Of a stretch of DNA of 64,000 bases, positions 1 to 12,511 are shown piece by piece. Location: the NCBI GenBank assembly GCA_026874595.1, contig CM049309.1, positions 72,710,426-72,774,425 on the forward strand, written 5' to 3'. The stretch's first letter is position 1; each line of letters opens with the position of its first letter. Both the position numbers and the translations under genes were made by a program. The stretch is from Sipunculus nudus. Lineage: Eukaryota > Annelida > Sipuncula > Golfingiida > Sipunculidae. A model generated the notes under the pieces. That model did not search any database. It had not been told where the DNA came from and saw only the letters and a list, made by a program, of their open reading frames with translations.

Positions 1-2708
1 AAGAAATATTTCAAGTGGAATTATCAACCATTCTCCCCTGTTCCATACTCAAGATTCTTTTAGTATTTTTTGTTGTTGTAAATAAACCAGTTTTGTTATT
101 CTGTCAGTATTTTCTATGGTATGGAATCTTCTAGGCCTGAGTAAGCTAGCAGAGTTTAACTTGTTTAGATTTAATGAGAGCTTGGTGTTCAGCAAATGAC
201 CCATTAACATTAGTTTGCTTCAATTTCTTCTGGATTAATCCTAAAACCCTTGCAAACCAGAAATTTTTCAAGAAAGCATAAAGAATAACTATTTTCTGTT
301 CCACCTAGTTCGCAATATTTCCTTTAAAATGTTTTTTACCAATTACAATGCAACTATTATCACATGAGGTTATGTGGTGATTTATTATGATTTAAACAAG
401 TATGAATTCAATATATTTTCTTTGCGAATCCTGAGCAGTGATGACAAGCTGCTGAAACTGTGGTGTCATTTAAATGGTTATTTACATTATTTCTTTTTAT
501 CCTGGAGAGACTATGTATGTGACATTACAATTCTACCACTTACAAATACCATTGTGACATCATCTTTGTGTCATCAAATGTATGGAATTCAAGATCACAA
601 ACCTAGGCTGTCATAAATATGTCAGGTATTTGTTAAGTTATATTTCGTTTTCAATTGATTACCTGTATATGGAATTCATACAAGAGAGAGTATTATTTTG
701 CTGTCAGATAATCACCATATTTGTTTTAATTGCCCAAGGCCATCTTCAAAAGATAAGTTTTTGCATTGTCTACAAAATTCTCATGAAAAATCAGGTGGAC
801 TAGGGTAGTGGAATGGAATTTACATATCATTCTTATCATATGATCATCTTCATCCTCTTTCAAAGACAGTGCCACCTACTGGCCATAGACTTGTACCTAA
901 AAAAATCATTAATTGATAAATGTACAAGATACAACCCCCCCCCCCCCCCTTTCAAAAATCCACATGTGATACCTGCTGTTATTTTAAGGTAACAACATCA
1001 TCCAAAGTTAAACCTGTTCAAGTGAATGAAGTTTTATTATTTTCACCCACAGGAATTTGACCTCCACACAACATAATTTCCTGTATTGATAGTTACTGGA
1101 ACTCTGTCTGTGAAGGTTAAAGGTGTCCTTCTTTAAAATGCAGGCTGTTAAATTAAGTTTGGAAACTCGGTCACTGGGGGAATCTTGGGCCACTGAGTGT
1201 TTAATTGAATAAACCTCGGTGCACAAAGACTGCCGGAGTCTGAAAAGGCTGATGTGTTGCTTCTTGATTCTCTTTGTGATCAAAGACGATTTCTAATTTA
1301 TTTGAATAAACAAGAGAATTTATCAATATTTAGTTATTTACTCTTGAAACCTTGAGAGGTCAGGCTGATACATGACTATTTTATGTAGTGCTATTTATTC
1401 ATGTTCGGGAATGGAGTTTCATTATTTTACCCTCCCTGTTGGAGTGTAAGGTTTTAGCACGGGTCCCAGTTGTAATTAAGGGTTTTAACACAAAGTGCTT
1501 TGTGGGAACTGCAGTGGTGATCCTGAGTAGCATTTATCACAACCATCGTAATGTTGAAAGCTCAAAACACTTAATGTGATATTTTTTTCTGGATGCGGCA
1601 AGGTTATTCTTTATGTCACCCAAGCAGAGTATTTACCAGTGATGCTACCTGCAGTGAGCTGGGAGTTTTATCATTGTTCTGTTACTCTGAAGCCCGGTCT
1701 CCTGCAATTTGATGCTGTGGTTCGGAGGCTGGCGCTCACCAGCAAGACAGTGTTTGCCAGCACCTCATTAATCCGTGGATACGAACGGGAAGAGGAGCTG
1801 TAAGCTTAGATGTGATAACACACGCCCCATTATCCATGTACAAGGAACTCCAGGTAGGGAGCAGGGATGCATGTATATGACGTGTGCCGTTCACTGCGAC
1901 AGCGGGTGTTGTGTTTATTAGTTATGTCAGCAGACAACCCTGGTAATATTGTGTTGCATAGAGTGAGAGAAATATTTTAGATCTGCTACAGGACAGTATT
2001 GATTTTGTTCAGTATTGTTGCAGGCAGAAATGGAACTTCCAAGATGCTCATTTAATGGTCCATAGGCATCTGCCCCAGCCTTTAATTACATGTTTAAAAG
2101 GCAATTTGATATTATAGCCAGTAAATGATATAACGAGATCTGCCCCGGCCAGGTAAACATTGACAACATCGTCACGAACATACTGTCTGTTATGTAAGTG
2201 GTCATGTGCTTGGTTTCAGTGTCCTGACCCGGACACAGGTCTGATCACATGATCATCCCAGGTCCAATGGTATATGTAGATTATCCAGGTTTTTTATGAT
2301 ATCTTGTTAAATAATTGAGGTTAAGCTCTGGACCAGCAAGGTCATGTTCAGCTTGCCTTATTGTTTCACAGCAGCACTGTGATAGTCAGATGCAGCTGCT
2401 GTGCAGACTGTCAATATTTAATACACCAACAAGATTCAGTTAATAAACACATCACTCATTTTTGACAAGCTTCAGACTGTGCCAGCTTTAATCGATGTGG
2501 TCTTACAAAGATAAGCGTGGTATAACACACACATTGGTTTAATTCCTTTTTTATGCCTAGCTGATCGTCCCAGTCGCAGTATTGCCCATCAATGACTCCT
2601 CGGCATCCTATAGAAATATACTATATAAATAACCCCATGTGATGTCTCCTCATCCTTGCCTATGATGATCTTTTATAACACAGACAAAGGTTATATATTC
2701 ACCAGCAT
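1..2708. other. Mostly unique AT-rich sequence, no gene recognised
   Basis: I see no recognisable exon here. A short stretch near 788-815 (a GGTGGACT...AGTGGAATGG word) is also present at 13468-13490, in front of the tandem-repeat element there, so it is a repeat fragment. A run of C bases lies at about 937-950. The stretch 1576-1803 is open for 75 codons and less AT-rich than its surroundings, but it matches no family I know and has no clear splice context. Confidence 0.5.
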
Positions 2709-3400
2709 TTAACATTTTTAGACCCTGCTTGAATAAGCGTTTGCTCAATGGTAATCACCTAGTCCGTCCATCCATCTGTCTGTCTGTCAGGTCATTCGTC
2801 TGTTTCTGGATGATAATTCCTGTTTTGTTTGACATATTGGTTTCAAACATGATTTGTATATGGCCCACCACTAATGTAAGAACTCTTATGGATTTTGAGG
2901 TCAAAGGTCAATGTCATAGAGCCCACATCTTTGAAAAAAAATTAAAAGTCCTACTATTTTACCAAAACCTTCAATCTTTCACAAATGGATCATCTACCAA
3001 TAAAGGAAGTGCACTGTTGATTCTCAGGTCCAGAGGTCATAGGTCAGGGTCACTGCACCCACTCTTCTAAACAGCTTGTTCAAACATTTTAAGCCGAAGT
3101 TTTCATCCCACACCTTCCATCTTTCACATATGGCTTCCCTACCAAATGGAGAAGAATACTTTTAGTTTTGAGGCCACAAAGGGAAAGGTCAAGGTCACAC
3201 CACCCACTTCTTGAAAAGCATGTGGAAGCATTTACAACAAACCTTCCATCTCAAACCTTCCATCTTTCACTTATGGCTTCCTAACAATAGGGGAATAACC
3301 ATATTGATTTTGACATCACAATGTCAAAGGTCAGGGTAACAGGACCATCGTATGATAACATGCTGACCATACAAACAGTTTAATTCATCTGATGTAATTA
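2709..3400. repeat. Tandem-repeat element (family E), about 145-bp units
   Basis: A TCTGTCTGTCTGTC leader (about 2776) is followed by at least three diverged units. The words CCTTCCATCTTTCAC or a close variant recur at about 2969, 3112 and 3260, giving spacings of about 143 and 147 bp. Each unit also carries a 'GAGGTCAAAGGTCA' type segment. The build (CTGTC leader plus a core of nucleosome-length units) resembles the other non-autonomous elements in this window. I did not find a clear 3' hairpin end. Confidence 0.6.
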
Positions 3401-3432
3401 TGCCTCTGTTGCTGGGGATACTCCACTCTATA

Positions 3433-5478
3433 TACCGTATTCGACGTAATAAGTGCCCCGGGCGCTCTCAAAATTAATTTTTTCCAAATTTTTTATACCC
3501 TAATAAGCGCCCCCCCCCCCCCCCCAACATCTGCCAACTTCCAAAGTGCATTACGATCCACCAATTTAACACTGCGGCTTGTGTACACGTGTTTGACTTC
3601 ACAGCACATTCAGGACAATTCAGAAAAAAACAATGATCATTTAACAATGGTTGTGTAATCCAAGTGATACCGATTTGCAGACGATTCTATTTTGTGTTGC
3701 ATGAGAGAATTGTCTGAATGACTACAGTTCGAGATTTCCTTTGCAGGTGAAGAGGAAAAATAAGGATGGTAATAAATGAACGCTTTTATAAAAGTCAACG
3801 CCTTATAAGGTAACAGAATATATAAAATGTTCATATAAAAATATGTAAAACAGTATTTATTTGAATGATGAAAAAAAATAATACGGGACATCGGTACCTC
3901 GATTATGTCAGTCACATTGCGCAAATACCATTGACAGCTGAGCTGATTAATGACATGGAATGGCATCAACAATAATTGTCTTTTTTGTCTTTCATTGTGC
4001 TTGATATTACATGCAAAAGTTTAAAAAAAAACTGAAATACTGACCCTCAGACTCCAGCGTATTATATTTACTTCAGTGCGTATACAAACCAAATCCATGG
4101 TTTTGTTTTAAAATTGTAAGGAAATTTGTCATATTTATATCCCGCGGAAACACGGTCCCTTTCTTGAACTTTGTTGACCCGTTATAATACATTCATTTTT
4201 CGACGTAGTCCAATAATACAAGCTTGACAAACATTGTCACCTGAGGAAAGGCCACTTCATATTTATAATTATAATGCGCTACTAGTTGTCTTGTAATTGA
4301 AGTGCCATGAGCGAGTCTCCGTGTATGTCAGTGTGCAAGCCAGCTGACAGCGTCCACATTCACTGTACTCGTGAACATTTTACGCAGTAAATACGGCACC
4401 ATATGAAAAAATCATCCATGTTTTAACATGCATATTTCGTGCTACTGGATGGCACTTGGTTAGGCAATTTTCCTGCATCCCTTGTGCGAGCGCTGTATAC
4501 ACACAGATTAACCCAGGGCACTGGGATCTTGAGTACATGGGTAAGCCCTGCATGTTGTCAGCGGCATCGACAATTATATCACCGTGTACATGTTCCAAGT
4601 GAATTGCCAAGACATTTTTTGGCAAAAAATACATTAAAACTTATATATTATCAGGATTGGGAATTCCGTTTTGGTCTGTCAATTCCGCAGTTCCGTCCGC
4701 GGTCGCATAAATTCACTGGCTCTACTGTCAGCTAGAAGGGCTTTCATATATTGATTCAGTTAAAATCCCTGTGTCAATGCGGCAAGGGCAAACCTTTTCT
4801 TACCAATTATTTAACTATGTGCACATGGAAATTTGATGTATAAATGATAAATTCAAACAAAAACAAAGCATTGTAATGTTCTTTATTGAGTGTATATTAC
4901 CACCATACGGACATGATGATGATCACTGATATTCACGGCGTCAAGTTCGGCCGACGTAATAATTCAAATTGCCGTTAATTATCCTTGGCGGCCCTGAGGA
5001 CGCTGAGAAACTTGTACCAGTGTATAAGACGGCCGCCCTTCTTTGCCAATATTTTAGGATAAAATTTATCGTCCTGTACACGAGCAAATATGGTAAGTAA
5101 AATATATTTCATTGCATAATACATCCACATACGTACCTGAATTCAGGTCACCCGATTAGCATGGCCACCTGCGGGGTCTGCCTTCACGGACACCGTCATT
5201 CAGTGTTATCTATGATACACTTGACCACTGATTCTGTTATGTGTAAATAATACTATTATTATATTAGATGATAAAGCTTAACGGAGAATGAATAAAAACT
5301 GGTGGTAACTTTTAAGCTTGGCGGGGAGAAATGAAAGCATTACGTTGTCCTGTGTTATATTGGCTAAGGAGAAAAGTGAGGTTAGGATGGCTCATCCTTT
5401 AGTTTCATAGAGTGATCTCCCAAATCCGGTGGGGGGGGGGGGGGGGGGGGGGGGGCGCTTATTACGTTAAATACGGTA
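3433..5478. mobile_element. Non-autonomous DNA transposon with 27-bp terminal inverted repeats
   Basis: The left end reads TACCGTATTCGACGTAATAA, continuing GTGCCCC. The right end reads, as its reverse complement, TACCGTATTTAACGTAATAA, continuing GCGCCCC, so the two match at about 24 of 27 positions. The outer TA on each side fits a TA target duplication, which would make the true terminus CCGTATT. Inside the left end the TAATAAGCGCCC word is repeated and runs into a 16-C tract (3510-3525). The right end carries a 25-G tract (5431-5455). The interior of about 2 kb has only short open frames without recognisable transposase motifs, so the element looks non-autonomous. The superfamily is not assigned. 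Confidence 0.8.
5431..5455 (+). repeat. Homopolymer run of 25 G
   Basis: An uninterrupted G25 lies just inside the right terminal inverted repeat of the 3433-5478 transposon. It mirrors the C16 run in the left end and is a G-quadruplex-capable tract. The exact length may be affected by sequencing error. Confidence 0.95.
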
Positions 5479-5526
5479 TTCATACATGACTGTCAGTGAT
5501 TCAAATGTTAAAGTCTTTGTTAAATT

Positions 5527-5600
5527 ATTGTATCCCAAGACAAAGTCAGAGAATACTTTGGTTTTATAAGGGACCCCCCGCCGCCACTGCTGCAGAAAAA
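5527..5600 (+). mobile_element. 5'-end fragment of HINE family P3
   Basis: The stretch TGTATCCCAAGACAAAGTC, followed by a GATACT-like arm and a CCGCCGCC-rich segment, matches the left end of the complete element at 58926. The match fades after about 70 bp, so this is a solo 5' end or a heavily decayed copy. Confidence 0.6.
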
Positions 5601-5829
5601 TAAGTACTGCATCTGTTTCCTTCAAATCTGACACAACAATCTCCACCAAGATGTTGGACAAGTTCAAACATTTGTGACCTTGGCCCTGTTACATGTGTAT
5701 ATATACTTTAGAAGAAGGGTACCTATTTTTGAAGGGGGTAAGCTTTATATGTCTGGGGATACTAAAGCATCGGAGGGAATGCCAGAAATTTCTAGTTTAA
5801 CATGGATTGTACAAGCAGTTATGAAATCC

Positions 5830-6005
5830 AATTGAGGCACTCACCATGGCTTGGGTTATAGCGTTCTATTGGTTCTATAGGTGGAGGAAACAGGACCTGG
5901 AGAAAACCATGGACCATGAACAGGCCACTACAACCCTCTCACAGAGCCACACTAGGAATCAAACCCAAGTCACCAGTGGGGAGAGGCCGTTTTCTTTTTC
6001 CTATA
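5830..6005 (-). mobile_element. tRNA-derived SINE, copy 1
   Basis: Read on the minus strand, a B-box-like GGTTTGATTCC (consensus GGTTCRANNCC; plus-strand positions about 5953-5963) is followed by a conserved body ending in GGAGAAAACC/GGAGGAAAC words on the plus strand. The same body, including the GAGGCACTC word at its far end, is found at about 27.76-28.02 kb. The tRNA-like head appears shortened here. The body resembles SINEs widespread in marine invertebrates; the family name is not assigned. Confidence 0.55.
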
Positions 6006-6729
6006 TGTATATGTAATAACTGACTAATAGCAGATACATATCAATGATTAAACCTGCTGAAAGAGTGAACTGTGAAGTTTTTAATTCAGATGATGAAAGT
6101 TACAAGGGTAAGAAATTTTCTGAGTTGAGTAGAAAGCCAGTTCAAGACCTTTTTGGCTTTGAATATGAAGGAACATTCACCAACATTCTTATGGCACTTA
6201 AGAAAATTTTCAGCTGCTAACTGTAGGCTGTTCATTTTTCTGGGAAATATGGTACTCTGGTACTTTGTAGGTATTATTTACTTGGTAACTGACAAAATCT
6301 TGCTAACCTCCCTCTTGTACCCCCCCCCCCCACCCCTCCCATCAGTGTGGGTGTTGATCGTTAATCAGTACACTGGTTCAGTGAAAGTGTCTCTCAATAT
6401 GGCTGCAGTCTGGGCATTGGAACCCAATACACACAGTGTGTGCTGCATAATTTTATTGCTGGAGCTTTGGACTACATAAATGAACTAGAAATGTAGTCTG
6501 AGCCTCCATATACCTCAACCTGGATCCTGATCAAACTTAGCTTTCTGATACATAGTGTCATGGTTCAAACTTCATACTGTGATGACAGCTATTTAAGCTA
6601 TATATTATAGGTAGCCCATAACACGTTATAATAAATAATCCCCAGTCAAGGAGCTGCCTTTCTCACAATGGCATATAATCATTATAATTAAAGATACATA
6701 ATGGTGATCTAGATTACCTGAAAATTTAA
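6006..6729. other. Unique sequence, nothing recognised
   Basis: No gene or repeat family is recognised. A C-rich tract (about 6320-6338) is present. Confidence 0.5.
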
Positions 6730-6904
6730 TACAGTGGAACCTGTCTAAAAGACCACCTGTCTAATAAGACCACCCCTGAGTGAATTGAATGCTTTAACAT
6801 TGGTTATACCTGACATATCTAACTAGACCACCTATAAAATAACCTTTGTAATAAGACAACCTTTGGGACTTGCCAAAAATGGTCTTATTACACAGGTTGC
6901 ACTA
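6730..6904. mobile_element. Short MITE with TA-flanked inverted repeats
   Basis: The left end CAGTGGAACCTGTCTAAAAG is the inverse of the right end (TGGTCTTATTACACAGGTTG), matching at about 20 of 23 positions once aligned. The whole element is about 175 bp and carries internal copies of the ATAAGACCACC word. TA dinucleotides sit at both borders. CAGTGGAACCT termini with TA duplications are typical of Tc1/mariner-pogo-type MITEs; that assignment is by resemblance. Confidence 0.75.
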
Positions 6905-8284
6905 GATTAATTCTTGGATGTTGTCCTTACCCTTTGCAATAGTTCATCAGTATCCTTTCAAAACTTTTAGTGTACAGCTGCTAATGGATAAACGATTGAA
7001 CAAAGAAGAAATCATAATACCTCGATCACCACCAAGCGAAGACATCATGCATCATGAAAGTTTTAGAATTTATTATCTCTTTCAATCAGCAGTGAGGAAA
7101 ACAGTGTGAAAGAAAAACATACTCTGGTGATGGTTTCCCGTTGCACATTTCCTGAGAGCAATATCACTAAAAGCCAAAATGGCTCCACAGGAGAGAATTG
7201 CAGTCTGAAACCAGATCACATTATGCTCGTTCCAAGTACTTATTTCTGAGTGTAAAGTTTGGGATGATGAAGGTCAATAGAAAACACCTGCTGCTTCACT
7301 TAAACTAGTTGTTTTGTCGTCCGAACAAAGAGTGTCCGGGCACAATTGCATACATGTTGTCAGCTGTATCAAACTTTCACAGAAAAAAAAAATCTGGCAC
7401 CAAGGGTCAGGTGTCAAAGCCTTGTGGTGGATTTGAGTTAAATGGCAGCTAGATAGGTTCACTGCCATTTAATATCAGAGGGGCCGCGCTGACATTTCGA
7501 ACAGTAGGTGTTATAGAAGAAAATCACAAAAATGGATATGATTAAGAAAAAAAATGGCTTGTCCTTGCATAGATTTTATGAGTATGAGTGTGTGGATGGT
7601 GTAAAAACTTGTCACTTGAAATTGAAGTTATAAATTTTACTGAGCTCTACAAACATGTTTACTATATCTCAGAATTTTAAAATTTTTTTCAGGTATTTTT
7701 CTTTCCATCTTCCTTCCTTCTTAGGGTTTCCTGTGATCTCCTTCCTCTCTTTTTCTGTCTTTCCTTCATATTTTCTTCCCAGTGTCACTCCCTTTACTGC
7801 TTTCATCATTAGGTATGTTTAAAGAAGAATGATTTTTTTTGTACCTGTCAGTCTACCAGTAAAAAATATGTGGGATTTAAATCACTGATGATGTCAGTCT
7901 CATCCGACTTTATACTTGTCTTCCTAGTGTTTTGGGCCTGTTCATTCTTGTAGCTTTTCTTTGTCACCAGGGAGCATACAACCCAAGCTGCTGTAATAGG
8001 TGCTAGAAGGTAAAATAATGCTACATTTGCCTGCCTCCCATTATGATTACCAGTACCCACTCACTCCTGGGTCGAGAGAGAGTACAGAAGGTCAGAAAGG
8101 GACACTAACATACAACCTTGTAGTCACAAATCCAGTTACTCCACAAGCTCATGAGTCCTGCTTTCAGACTGGAGTAAACATTTATAATTACTTGTGACTG
8201 AAGTATTTAACTCCTTCTTTCATCTCTTGTAAGTACACTGAAATAAGAATTACCATGGATATATATGATTAAACATACCAGTAG
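6905..8284. other. Unique sequence, nothing recognised
   Basis: There are only short chance open frames, without splice context or recognisable motifs. A pyrimidine-rich tract lies around 7690-7800. Confidence 0.5.
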
Positions 8285-9175
8285 TTATTAGGTCCTTGAT
8301 TGCCAAGACCGTCTGTCTGTCTGTCATGGAGTCCATCTGTCAGTGGCATCTGTCAGTGACGCTTTGATTTGCAGGCATTGTGTCAATGAGTATATATTTG
8401 ATCTTTCTCAAATTCACTGGGATGATTGGTGCCTATGAGGGTTCCAGACTTGTGGAACAATAGACCTGTCTGAATTTCAGGATGACCACCAGAGCACAAT
8501 CTATGATTTTCTTTTATGCACAATATCTCAGCATAAATATGCTTGATCTTTTTCAAATTCACAAAAGTGATTGGTGCCAAATAAGGGGTCCAGATCTATC
8601 AAATAACAGATTGTCCAAATTACAATATGGCCACCAGTGCTTAATCAGTGGTTTTCTTTTCTTGCACAAAATCTCAACGAGAATATGCTTAGTATTTCTT
8701 AAAGTCACAGGGATGATTGGTGTTATGAGGGCTCTGCACCTATCCAATAACAGACCTGTCCGAATTCCAATATGGCCACCAGAATTAGTGAGTTTCTTTC
8801 ATGCGCAATGTTTTAAAGAGAATAGCTTAATTTTTCTCAATCTACAGGGATGATTAGTGCCTATAACATAAGGGCTCCAGCCCTCTCAGTTTCAGACCCA
8901 TCCAAAACCAATATGGCTGACACAGTGCATTCATGGATTTTCGTTTTCGAAAATTTAATAGATTATTGAGACCCATGATAGGATGTATACTATGACATTT
9001 TAGACTGTTAAATTCAGTATGGCTGCCAGGCAAAAATTTTAAAATCCTTTCACAATAATTCTTTAGATCTTTTCATGATTTACATTGTTTGTGCAGATAA
9101 ATTTCAGATCAATCTGACATCCAGTATGGCCATAGGGCTGCCATTTTCAGAAACTGGCAACTGCAGGGACTTATA
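8285..9175. repeat. Tandem-repeat element (family G), about 145-bp units
   Basis: A GTCTGTCTGTCTGTC leader at about 8310 is followed by at least four diverged units. The word ATGGCCACCAG or a variant recurs at 8482, 8627, 8772 and 8913, giving spacings of 145, 145 and 141 bp. The words GGGATGATTGGTG and AATAACAGACCTGTCC recur in register. Weaker related words continue to about 9140. Open frames of up to 123 codons across this stretch are by-products of the repeat periodicity. Confidence 0.75.
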
Positions 9176-9748
9176 GTTTATGATCAAGATATTTAAACAG
9201 CAGTGGCTGATATCCAGCAATGCAACATGTTTGTGTCTTTATGACGTCATAGCTTGTGAAATTTTAGGCTTAAGATCATAGGTCATGGCCACTTCAGTTT
9301 TAACTTATTGTATTTATTACCTCAGGAATACTTTGAATTGGTACATTGGCTCAAATACCAAGTGTATTAGATACAAAGGTGAGATGCCTGGGGATGGGAG
9401 TATATGCATGTATGACTACAACTATACACGATGATTGTGCCATTCAATATCTCCTTTCTGCATCATCTCTGGTGCATTGTTCTTCCAATATTTTTCCATT
9501 AGTATAACAGTGCTAGGTCTGGAGGCAGTTTAGTCATGAAAAAGCTTATATTCAAGGTATGTTTCTATATTTGCCTGCACAGGTAAGTTCTTAGCAGTGT
9601 TTGAAAAAGAATTCCTGACAGGACCTTGATATATGGTAAGTTTACAGTTAGATTTAATGGGTTGAGTGATTGTGTTCAAACACATGACTAAGTGTGTTGA
9701 TGGAGACTGAAATTCTGATATATGAAAATGCAGCATCAAATAGATTAT
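9176..9748. other. Unique sequence, nothing recognised
   Basis: No gene, repeat family or RNA is recognised between the tandem-repeat element and the family C element. Confidence 0.45.
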
Positions 9749-10616
9749 TAGCTCAGCTGAATATAAGAGTCATCTGAGCTATAGTGATGGTCCTTTGTCT
9801 GCCATCCAGCCGTCTGCTTATAAGGCACGTTTTGAAACTGTTGGACCTACACATCCAAAATTCTACATACAGTTTGATGTCCCCAAGTTCTCCTACAAAA
9901 CCGAAAACTGGGTCACTGCGACTTCATCCCTTTGAGATTTTAAGGAAAAACCATTGTTTTCAAGTAAAAACCTGTTACACTTCAAAACTGCCCACTGTGA
10001 AAACTACTGGTGTTAATGTATTAATGTTTTAAAAAAAACATTCCTGCATACATATCCTATGTACATCAGAGAAATTAGGTCAATATTGTTAAATTGTTGG
10101 AAGTTATGGGCTCAAACATAATGCACTTTGTCAAAAAAACTGGAAATATGTTTAATCTCCTAACAAGATAATTGTTGAAGCTAGAGATTTTTTCCCCTTA
10201 GGATATATCTTTATGTAATCAAGATTTTATTGCATACAAGAAATCAGATCAGAATTTCGTAAATGTTTTAAGTTATTAGCATAATTGTAAAATCAGTACC
10301 TTAAATTTGGCCCAGCTTTGACCATGGCACATTTTTTTCATATAAGCACTATTGTTTTAGTTTTCACAGTGTGTATAAATAAGGATTTAATCTTTTCAAA
10401 TCTGAAATTGAAAATAAAAGCTTAAAAATTGGGCTAGCAATTGAATTTTTATTTGGAGGCCCTATTGTATGGACTTGCAGTGTCAATCACCAGGCAGCCC
10501 ACTTCTGGTCACTTCAGCCTTGCCTGGGTAACCTCATTAGTAAGGCAACACTGGTTGAGCACCCCTGCTGTCACAGGTGTACAGTAATTCTCATATCATC
10601 CATTCCCCACTCCCCT

Positions 10617-10617
<1 letters not shown>

Positions 10618-10677
<60 letters not shown>
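10618..10677. repeat. CA microsatellite
   Basis: A nearly pure (CA)n tract of about 60 bp lies inside the family C element. Confidence 0.95.
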
Positions 10678-10680
<3 letters not shown>

Positions 10681-11336
10681 CATATTCACAAAGTGTAATG
10701 CAATATTTTTTTATTGTTTGAACTTTATTTTCTTAATTTTAAAGCTGTTTTCACTCCATTGTACCAAACTTTGCTTGAGATAGTAATTGAAGGACTAATA
10801 CAGAGGTAATGTAGCATGTTTAAAGATATTAATTTCCTTTTAAATAATTTTAACAAATTAAAATATAAATAAACCCATCAGTATGCATTAATTGATAATT
10901 TATGAGCCAAATTTTTGATTGGGGCAATTGAGATTTGTGAATTCTTAATCTAGCTTTATTTTCAGATATTTATTGTTTTGTTATCAGATGTATTTTGTGG
11001 TAAAAAAATAAATACATTTGATGCATAATGTGGTGTAAGCTGACAAAATAGGGATAAATGATGAATGATGATTCAGTTTAGAATTGTGAATCAACTTATG
11101 TAAAAAATTAATGCAAGTGTTCTGCATTCTATATTTTAAGTATATAGCTGTAAATTGGAATAGGTTCAATCTAATAAATGTTATATTTAAGCCATGATTC
11201 AAATGTTTTGAATTTGCATTTGGAAATATGTTAAAACTTTTTTTAGAATTATAAATTATATAGCACTGTTTTTGTTGGTCAGATGTATCCTTTCATATAA
11301 CTCTCAGGCCCATCATTTTTTTTTTCCTTATTTCAT

Positions 11337-12511
11337 TGTATCCGCCAAAATAGAGTTTTGCGGATACTATGTTTTCAGCCCACCGCCGCGGCCGCGGCGA
11401 AGGTGTCCAGAGAACTCCTTCGTAACCGCTGGGCAGAATTTTACGAAACCCGGGATTATGTTCAGGTCACAGGTGAACTGCTGCGCCCCGATTTTGTTTT
11501 GACCTCTGACCTTTCCTCTGCGCTCTGCGTCCGTTTGTGCGTCTGTTTCAACACATAACCCACATATCTTGGGAACCGTTTGACCGATCAAGAAAATTGT
11601 TTTGCACAAATGTAGCCCTTGGAGAGCTTTATAACATACACAAAAATGGTGGTGCCACCTGCAACCATGTTTGCACAGTGTCCGTCTGTTTGTCTGCCTT
11701 GGGTTAAAATCACTCATATCTCTGCAGTGGTTTGACTAATTCACCTGAAATTTGGCATGCATATACATCCTGGATAGCTTTTCTGATTTTATGACAGGTG
11801 GCGCCACCTACTTTCACGTTTACGCTGCAGACATCCAAGCTCACATCTCGGGAACCGTTTGACCGATTGGGCCAAAATTTTTGCATGTGTATAGATCTCA
11901 CATAGCTCTTTATCATACGCAAAACTGGTGACACCACCTGCAGCCATTTTTGCACAGCTCCCGTCTGTTTGTCTGCCATGGGATAAAATCACTCCTATCT
12001 CGGCAGTGGTTTGACATATCTGCCTAAAATTTTGCAGATTTATACATCCCCGACAGCTCTCTAGATTTTATGACAGGTGGCGCCACCTGCATTCTAGTTT
12101 ATGCAGCAGACATCCAAGCTCATATCTCAGGAACTGTTTGACCAATTGGGCCAAAGTTTTGCATGTGTATAGTTCTCACATAGCTCTTTATCATACACAA
12201 AACTGGTGGCGCCACCTGCAACCATTTTTGCACAGCGTCCATCTGTTTGTCTGCCACGGGCTAAAATCACTCATATACATGTAGTGGTTTGACTTATCTG
12301 CCTTAAATTTTGCATATATACAAATTGGACGGCTTTCTGGATTTTGTGGCAGGTGGCACAACCTACATACACAATTTGGTTGCAGACATCCATGCTAATA
12401 TGCAACACTTCACTATATTTCCCCTTGCCACTCAATCCATGCCTCACTTCACCCGTTCCACTCTGATTTCGGGGGATACACGTAGTCACTTGTCGACTAC
12501 CCGAATTCTAG
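11337..12511 (+). mobile_element. HINE-like element, family P2, copy 1
   Basis: The left end starts TGTATCCGCCAAAA and pairs with GTTTTGCGGATAC a few bases later, forming a strong 5' hairpin. The right end has the hairpin GTAGTC...GACTAC (about 12483-12500), followed within a few bases by CTAG next to T, as in rolling-circle elements. The core is an alternating dimer: the palindrome GGTGGCGCCACC or a variant occurs at 11648, 11797, 11927, 12076, 12205 and 12352, with spacings 149, 130, 149, 129 and 147. It is inserted into family C. Open frames on both strands here (up to 116 codons) are repeat by-products. Confidence 0.8.

Noticed and set aside
1576-1803. 75-codon frame as an exon
   Set aside because: The local base composition is suggestive, but there is no clear acceptor/donor pair and no recognised family.
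3510-3525. C-run as an assembly gap or artefact
   Set aside because: It is mirrored by the G-run in the opposite inverted repeat of the same transposon, so it is better explained as part of that element, though the exact length is uncertain.
8482-8853. 123-codon open frame, + strand
   Set aside because: It lies fully inside the 145-bp tandem repeat of family G, and its translation simply repeats with the unit.
11367-11979. Overlapping minus-strand open frames of 116 and 89 codons, with similar ones at 23640-24538
   Set aside because: They read the P2 core backwards. The same frames recur in each copy with stops at different places, and the palindromic motif explains the shared residues.
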